From positions 62,001-126,000 of the forward strand of contig JAFZIY010000017.1 of NCBI GenBank assembly GCA_017554105.1: 64,000 bases of DNA, written 5' to 3'. Positions 61,513-64,000 of this stretch are shown here, in pieces. Made by a program: the position numbers and the translations under genes. This stretch comes from Prevotella sp. (GTDB lineage: Bacteria; Bacteroidota; Bacteroidia; Bacteroidales; Bacteroidaceae). The stretch's first letter is position 1; every line of letters starts with the position of its first letter. The notes under the pieces were generated by a model. That model saw only the letters and a list, made by a program, of their open reading frames with translations. It made no database searches and had not been told where the DNA came from.

Positions 61513-62558
61513 AAAGACATTGGGGGATGGATGATAGATGTTGGATGATGGTTATCATCCTGCTATTGGGCGTTGGCAACAAAGCGTTCAGCCAACACCC
61601 AGCACCTAACACCCATCACCCGATATCCCATCCTTTTACCTTCGTTGAACTAAACTGCGAGAATCTTTTCGATACAGAGCACGATTCACTTAAACAAGAC
61701 CAAGAATGGCTTGATGGAAGTCCACGCCACTGGACACGAAAACGCTACTGGCAGAAGATTAACAACATTGCGCAGGAGATTATTGCTTGCGGCGAGAGTG
61801 ATGGCGGATGGAACTTGCCCGACCTTGTCGCGCTATGCGAAATCGAGAATGACAGCGTGATGAGAGATCTCACGAAACGCTCTTTATTGCGCAAATCACG
61901 CTATCAATATGTTATGACCGAGAGTCCTGACATACGCGGAATAGACGTCGCACTGATGTATAGTCCATCGTCGTTCCGCCTCATCGAAAGCAGAAGCATT
62001 AGCGTGACACCACTCGAAGGAATGCGCCCCACACGCGACATTCTTTACGCTAAAGGGCTGATAATCAGCGGAGACACTTTGCATGTCTTCGTAATCCACG
62101 CACCAAGCAGATATGGCGGAGAACATTCCACACGACCACACAGACTGCAGGTGGCAACAACTCTCGCGACAAACATCGACTCCATATACTCCATTTCACC
62201 AAAAGCACCAATCATTGTCGCAGGAGACTTCAACGACTATTACGACAATGCGTCGCCACAACTACTATATCAGCACGGACTAAAGAATCTCACCCATAAT
62301 GCTAAAGGCATCAACGGAGCCGAAGGAACATACAAGTTCATGGGAGAATGGCGAAGCATCGACCATATTATGGCTACGCAGACTATGGCTGACAAAGTGA
62401 CCAAAGCATATATTGCAGATCATGACTTCCTGCTCGAGGAAGACGATAAATATGGTGGAAAAATGCCTATGAGAAACTACCAAGGATTCAAGTATAAGGC
62501 AGGATTCAGCGACCATTTGCCGCTTGTAGTGCAATTTAATTTGGAAGTTTCAGAATAA
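61509..62558 (+). CDS. Exported endonuclease/exonuclease/phosphatase-family protein
   Basis: A 349-residue protein of the DNase I/inositol phosphatase fold: FVELNCENLFDTEHDSL, CEIENDSVMRDL (metal Glu), HAPSRYGGEHSTRPHR, VAGDFNDYYDN and the final SDHLPLVVQF catalytic His. An N-terminal signal-like helix WMMVIILLLGVGNKAFSQ is preceded by a charged, odd stretch and followed by HPAPNTHHPISHP. These two segments are encoded by degenerate tracts (GGATGATAGATGTTGG at 61519-61552 and AACACCCAGCACC at 61590-61622) that are roughly complementary. Coupled to tyrA by a 4-bp overlap although functionally unrelated. Confidence 0.88.
   Translation: MKRHWGMDDRCWMMVIILLLGVGNKAFSQHPAPNTHHPISHPFTFVELNCENLFDTEHDSLKQDQEWLDGSPRHWTRKRYWQKINNIAQEIIACGESDGGWNLPDLVALCEIENDSVMRDLTKRSLLRKSRYQYVMTESPDIRGIDVALMYSPSSFRLIESRSISVTPLEGMRPTRDILYAKGLIISGDTLHVFVIHAPSRYGGEHSTRPHRLQVATTLATNIDSIYSISPKAPIIVAGDFNDYYDNASPQLLYQHGLKNLTHNAKGINGAEGTYKFMGEWRSIDHIMATQTMADKVTKAYIADHDFLLEEDDKYGGKMPMRNYQGFKYKAGFSDHLPLVVQFNLEVSE
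61519..61622. repeat. Complementary degenerate tracts in the signal-peptide region
   Basis: Left tract: GGATGGATGATAGATGTTGG and copies. Right tract: CCAACACCCAGCACCTAACA and copies. Read in frame in the exported phosphatase-family gene; another flavour of tandem tract, here inside coding DNA. Confidence 0.6.
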
Positions 62559-62609
62559 AATTATATCTTTGTGCCATAATTTATCAAACACTTAAAATTT
62601 TACTATATC

Positions 62610-63482
62610 ATGAAACTAGACGGAAGAAGAGAAAGTGGCAACGTTGACGACCGCCGAAGAATGAGCGGTGGCGCCAAGGCTGGTTTGGGAATTGGAGGTA
62701 TTATCCTCGTGGCAATCGTCACATTCCTTTCGGGTGGTAACATAGGTGATGTCATTCAGAACGTCGGTTCGCAGATGATTACCGGCGGAGAGGTGACAAC
62801 ACAAAGTGACAGAGAGTTCACACAAGAGGAAGAAGAACTTGCGGCATTCTCAAAGAAGGTGCTCGCCAGCACCGAGGATGTTTGGTCGAAAGTGTTCCAA
62901 GAGTATGGTCTGGGCGAATATCGCGCGCCTACAATGGTACTCTACACCGGTGCCGTGCAGACTGCTTGCGGCCAGGGTAACGCACAGGTAGGACCTTTCT
63001 ATTGCTCTGCTGACGAGAAACTGTACATCGACTTGTCGTTCTTCACATCAATGAAGAGGCAACTTGGAGCCGACGGTGACTTCGCATACGCTTACGTCAT
63101 AGCGCACGAGGTGGGCCATCATGTACAGCACTTGCTGAAGACTCTCGACAATGCACATGCCAAGATGCAACGCATGAACAAGGTTGACCAGAACAAACTG
63201 AGTGTGAGAATAGAGCTTCAGGCAGACTTCTACGCAGGAATATGGGGACACTACGAGCAGAAGATGTTCGGTTCTCTTGAGGACGGCGACCTCCAGGAGG
63301 CAATACAGTGCGCACATCAGATTGGCGACAACTACCTGCAGGAGAAGGCTCAAGGACGCAGCGTACCAGAAAGCTTCACTCACGGAACTTCGGCTCAGCG
63401 TATGAAATGGCTGAAACTGGGTCTCCAAACGGGTGACATGCGCCAGGGTGACACATTCTCGAAGAGCGATAGCCAACTCTAA
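62610..63482 (+). CDS. YpfJ-type neutral zinc metallopeptidase, membrane-anchored
   Basis: A 290-residue protein. A short cytoplasmic N-terminus rich in Arg/Asp (DGRRESGNVDDRRRMSGG) is followed by one transmembrane helix (LGIGGIILVAIVTFLSGG) and a long periplasmic domain with the zinc motif HEVGHHVQH, the second block VRIELQADFYAGIWG and the C-terminal HGTSAQRMKWLKLGLQTGD. This is the full pattern of the YpfJ/neutral zinc metallopeptidase family. Function in the cell is not known. Confidence 0.93.
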   Translation: MKLDGRRESGNVDDRRRMSGGAKAGLGIGGIILVAIVTFLSGGNIGDVIQNVGSQMITGGEVTTQSDREFTQEEEELAAFSKKVLASTEDVWSKVFQEYGLGEYRAPTMVLYTGAVQTACGQGNAQVGPFYCSADEKLYIDLSFFTSMKRQLGADGDFAYAYVIAHEVGHHVQHLLKTLDNAHAKMQRMNKVDQNKLSVRIELQADFYAGIWGHYEQKMFGSLEDGDLQEAIQCAHQIGDNYLQEKAQGRSVPESFTHGTSAQRMKWLKLGLQTGDMRQGDTFSKSDSQL

Positions 63483-63536
63483 TCAAAATGAAAAAGCAGC
63501 GTATTCGCTGATTATAAAAATATTAAACAGAAAACG

Positions 63537-63569
63537 AAACGGCGTGTTTGCAGGTTAAACACGCTGTTT
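63537..63569 (+). terminator. Terminator after the YpfJ-type gene
   Basis: AAACGGCGTGTTT (63537-63549), 7-nt loop, AAACACGCTGTTT (63557-63569) followed by TTGTTGTT. 13 bp with one G-U pair. Confidence 0.88.
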
Positions 63570-63788
63570 TTGTTGTTCTACCAATGCTTTAAATCGGCAA
63601 AACAAACACTTTTTTAAAGATACACTTTGCATTTTCATATTTTTTTCATAAATTGCAACCGTTTTTATGCAGCCGAGAGCAGAGACCATGCTTGCATGGG
63701 CTATGCCGAGGCAAGAAAAGGTCGGATGTAATCCAACCGTTTTTCGGAGTTTTATTTATGTTCACATGAATTAAGTTGATAAAGATAT
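63570..63788. other. Region before the SIR2-like gene with hairpins
   Basis: Contains the perfect palindrome CCATGCTTGCATGG (63686-63699) flanked by GCCGAG on both sides, and an imperfect hairpin GGTCGGAT/ATCCAACC followed by GTTTTT at about 63720-63747. A possible -7 element (TACACTTTG, one base too long) is at about 63621. No gene. Confidence 0.45.
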
Positions 63789-64000
63789 ATGGAAGAAAAG
63801 AACAAAATGATGGATTTGTCTTTTGAAGACATGTTTGGCACAAACGTCTTTGAAGGTAATAATGACGAACCATTATGGGACAAACTGATACAGCAGATCA
63901 TTGACGGAAATGTAATCCCTGTAATTGGGACTGACTTGTTGATAGACAACAGTTCCAATTTGCATAAGGTTATTATTGACTTTCTTGCCAAAGGTTTTCA
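63789..64000 (+). CDS. SIR2-like domain protein, N-terminal part (right edge)
   Basis: The first 70 residues of a gene cut by the window end. The segment LIQQIIDGNVIPVIGTDLLI (31-51) has the pattern of SIR2-like/STALD proteins, where the N-V-I-P-V-I-G-x-(D/E)-L-L loop contacts the NAD nucleotide. Such proteins are usually large, often with a TIR or other domain at the C-terminus, and several are antiviral NAD-depleting effectors. Here only the start is visible, so the role is a prediction. ATG at 63789 is the first in-frame start; no clear ribosome-binding site. Confidence 0.6.
   Translation, partial: MEEKNKMMDLSFEDMFGTNVFEGNNDEPLWDKLIQQIIDGNVIPVIGTDLLIDNSSNLHKVIIDFLAKGF

Overview
This 64 kb window looks like chromosomal DNA of a Prevotella-type bacterium (Bacteroidales, Prevotellaceae). 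Many genes are preceded by the Bacteroidetes -7 element TAnnTTTG, ribosome-binding sites are weak and A-rich, secreted proteins share short leaders of the MKKxxL...AQ type, and the gene content (Ptb/Buk, CotH protein with a Prevotella-type tail, 2-oxoacid:ferredoxin oxidoreductase, GH95 fucosidase, OmpA with a coiled coil) fits that family. No rRNA, tRNA, CRISPR array or intact insertion sequence was seen. The calls rest on reading motifs by eye; no database was searched.

Layout. 0-8 kb: partial tex (left edge), a two-domain secreted esterase, a GT11 fucosyltransferase, yjbQ, ligA, ptb-buk. 8-16 kb: a large CotH-like secreted protein followed by a 54-residue peptide gene, a decayed segment with a perfect 25-bp inverted repeat, an iron alcohol dehydrogenase, trmD, a patatin and an Xaa-Pro aminopeptidase carrying a repeat in frame. 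16.4-20.7 kb: a seven-gene minus-strand operon of small exported proteins (CxxCxGxG proteins alternating with EF-hand/LRR proteins, plus a metallopeptidase), with a divergent C1 peptidase. 23-27 kb: recJ-recQ. 27-34 kb: the branched-chain amino acid operon ilvD-ilvB-ilvH-thioesterase-ilvC, interrupted by a DUF559 cassette. 34-44 kb: OmpA, cobU-cobT-cobS-cobC (nucleotide loop of cobamides), and ffh-folD-TPR-ferredoxin-2-oxoacid oxidoreductase. 44-47 kb: a decayed, AT-rich accessory stretch. 47-57 kb: GH95 fucosidase, metal-transport pair, flavoprotein, xpt, small exported proteins. 57-62 kb: pheA-aminotransferase-DAHP synthase/chorismate mutase-tyrA with an attenuator. 62.6 kb to end: YpfJ-type peptidase and the start of a SIR2-like gene.

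The signals most worth following are: (1) a 488-bp cassette (31590-32077) with perfect 33-bp inverted termini around a DUF559 nuclease-like ORF inside the ilv operon, a shorter ORF-less relative 1.7 kb away, and more distant hairpin relatives read in frame inside coding sequences; (2) arrays of different palindromes with exactly 22-bp spacing of their centres (7864-7900, 34111-34193, 44182-44329), an apparently single structural class with changing sequence; (3) an aromatic leader peptide with mutually exclusive hairpins in front of pheA; (4) the operon of exported CxxCxGxG and EF-hand/LRR proteins; and (5) degenerate tandem tracts that supply the stop codons of many genes.
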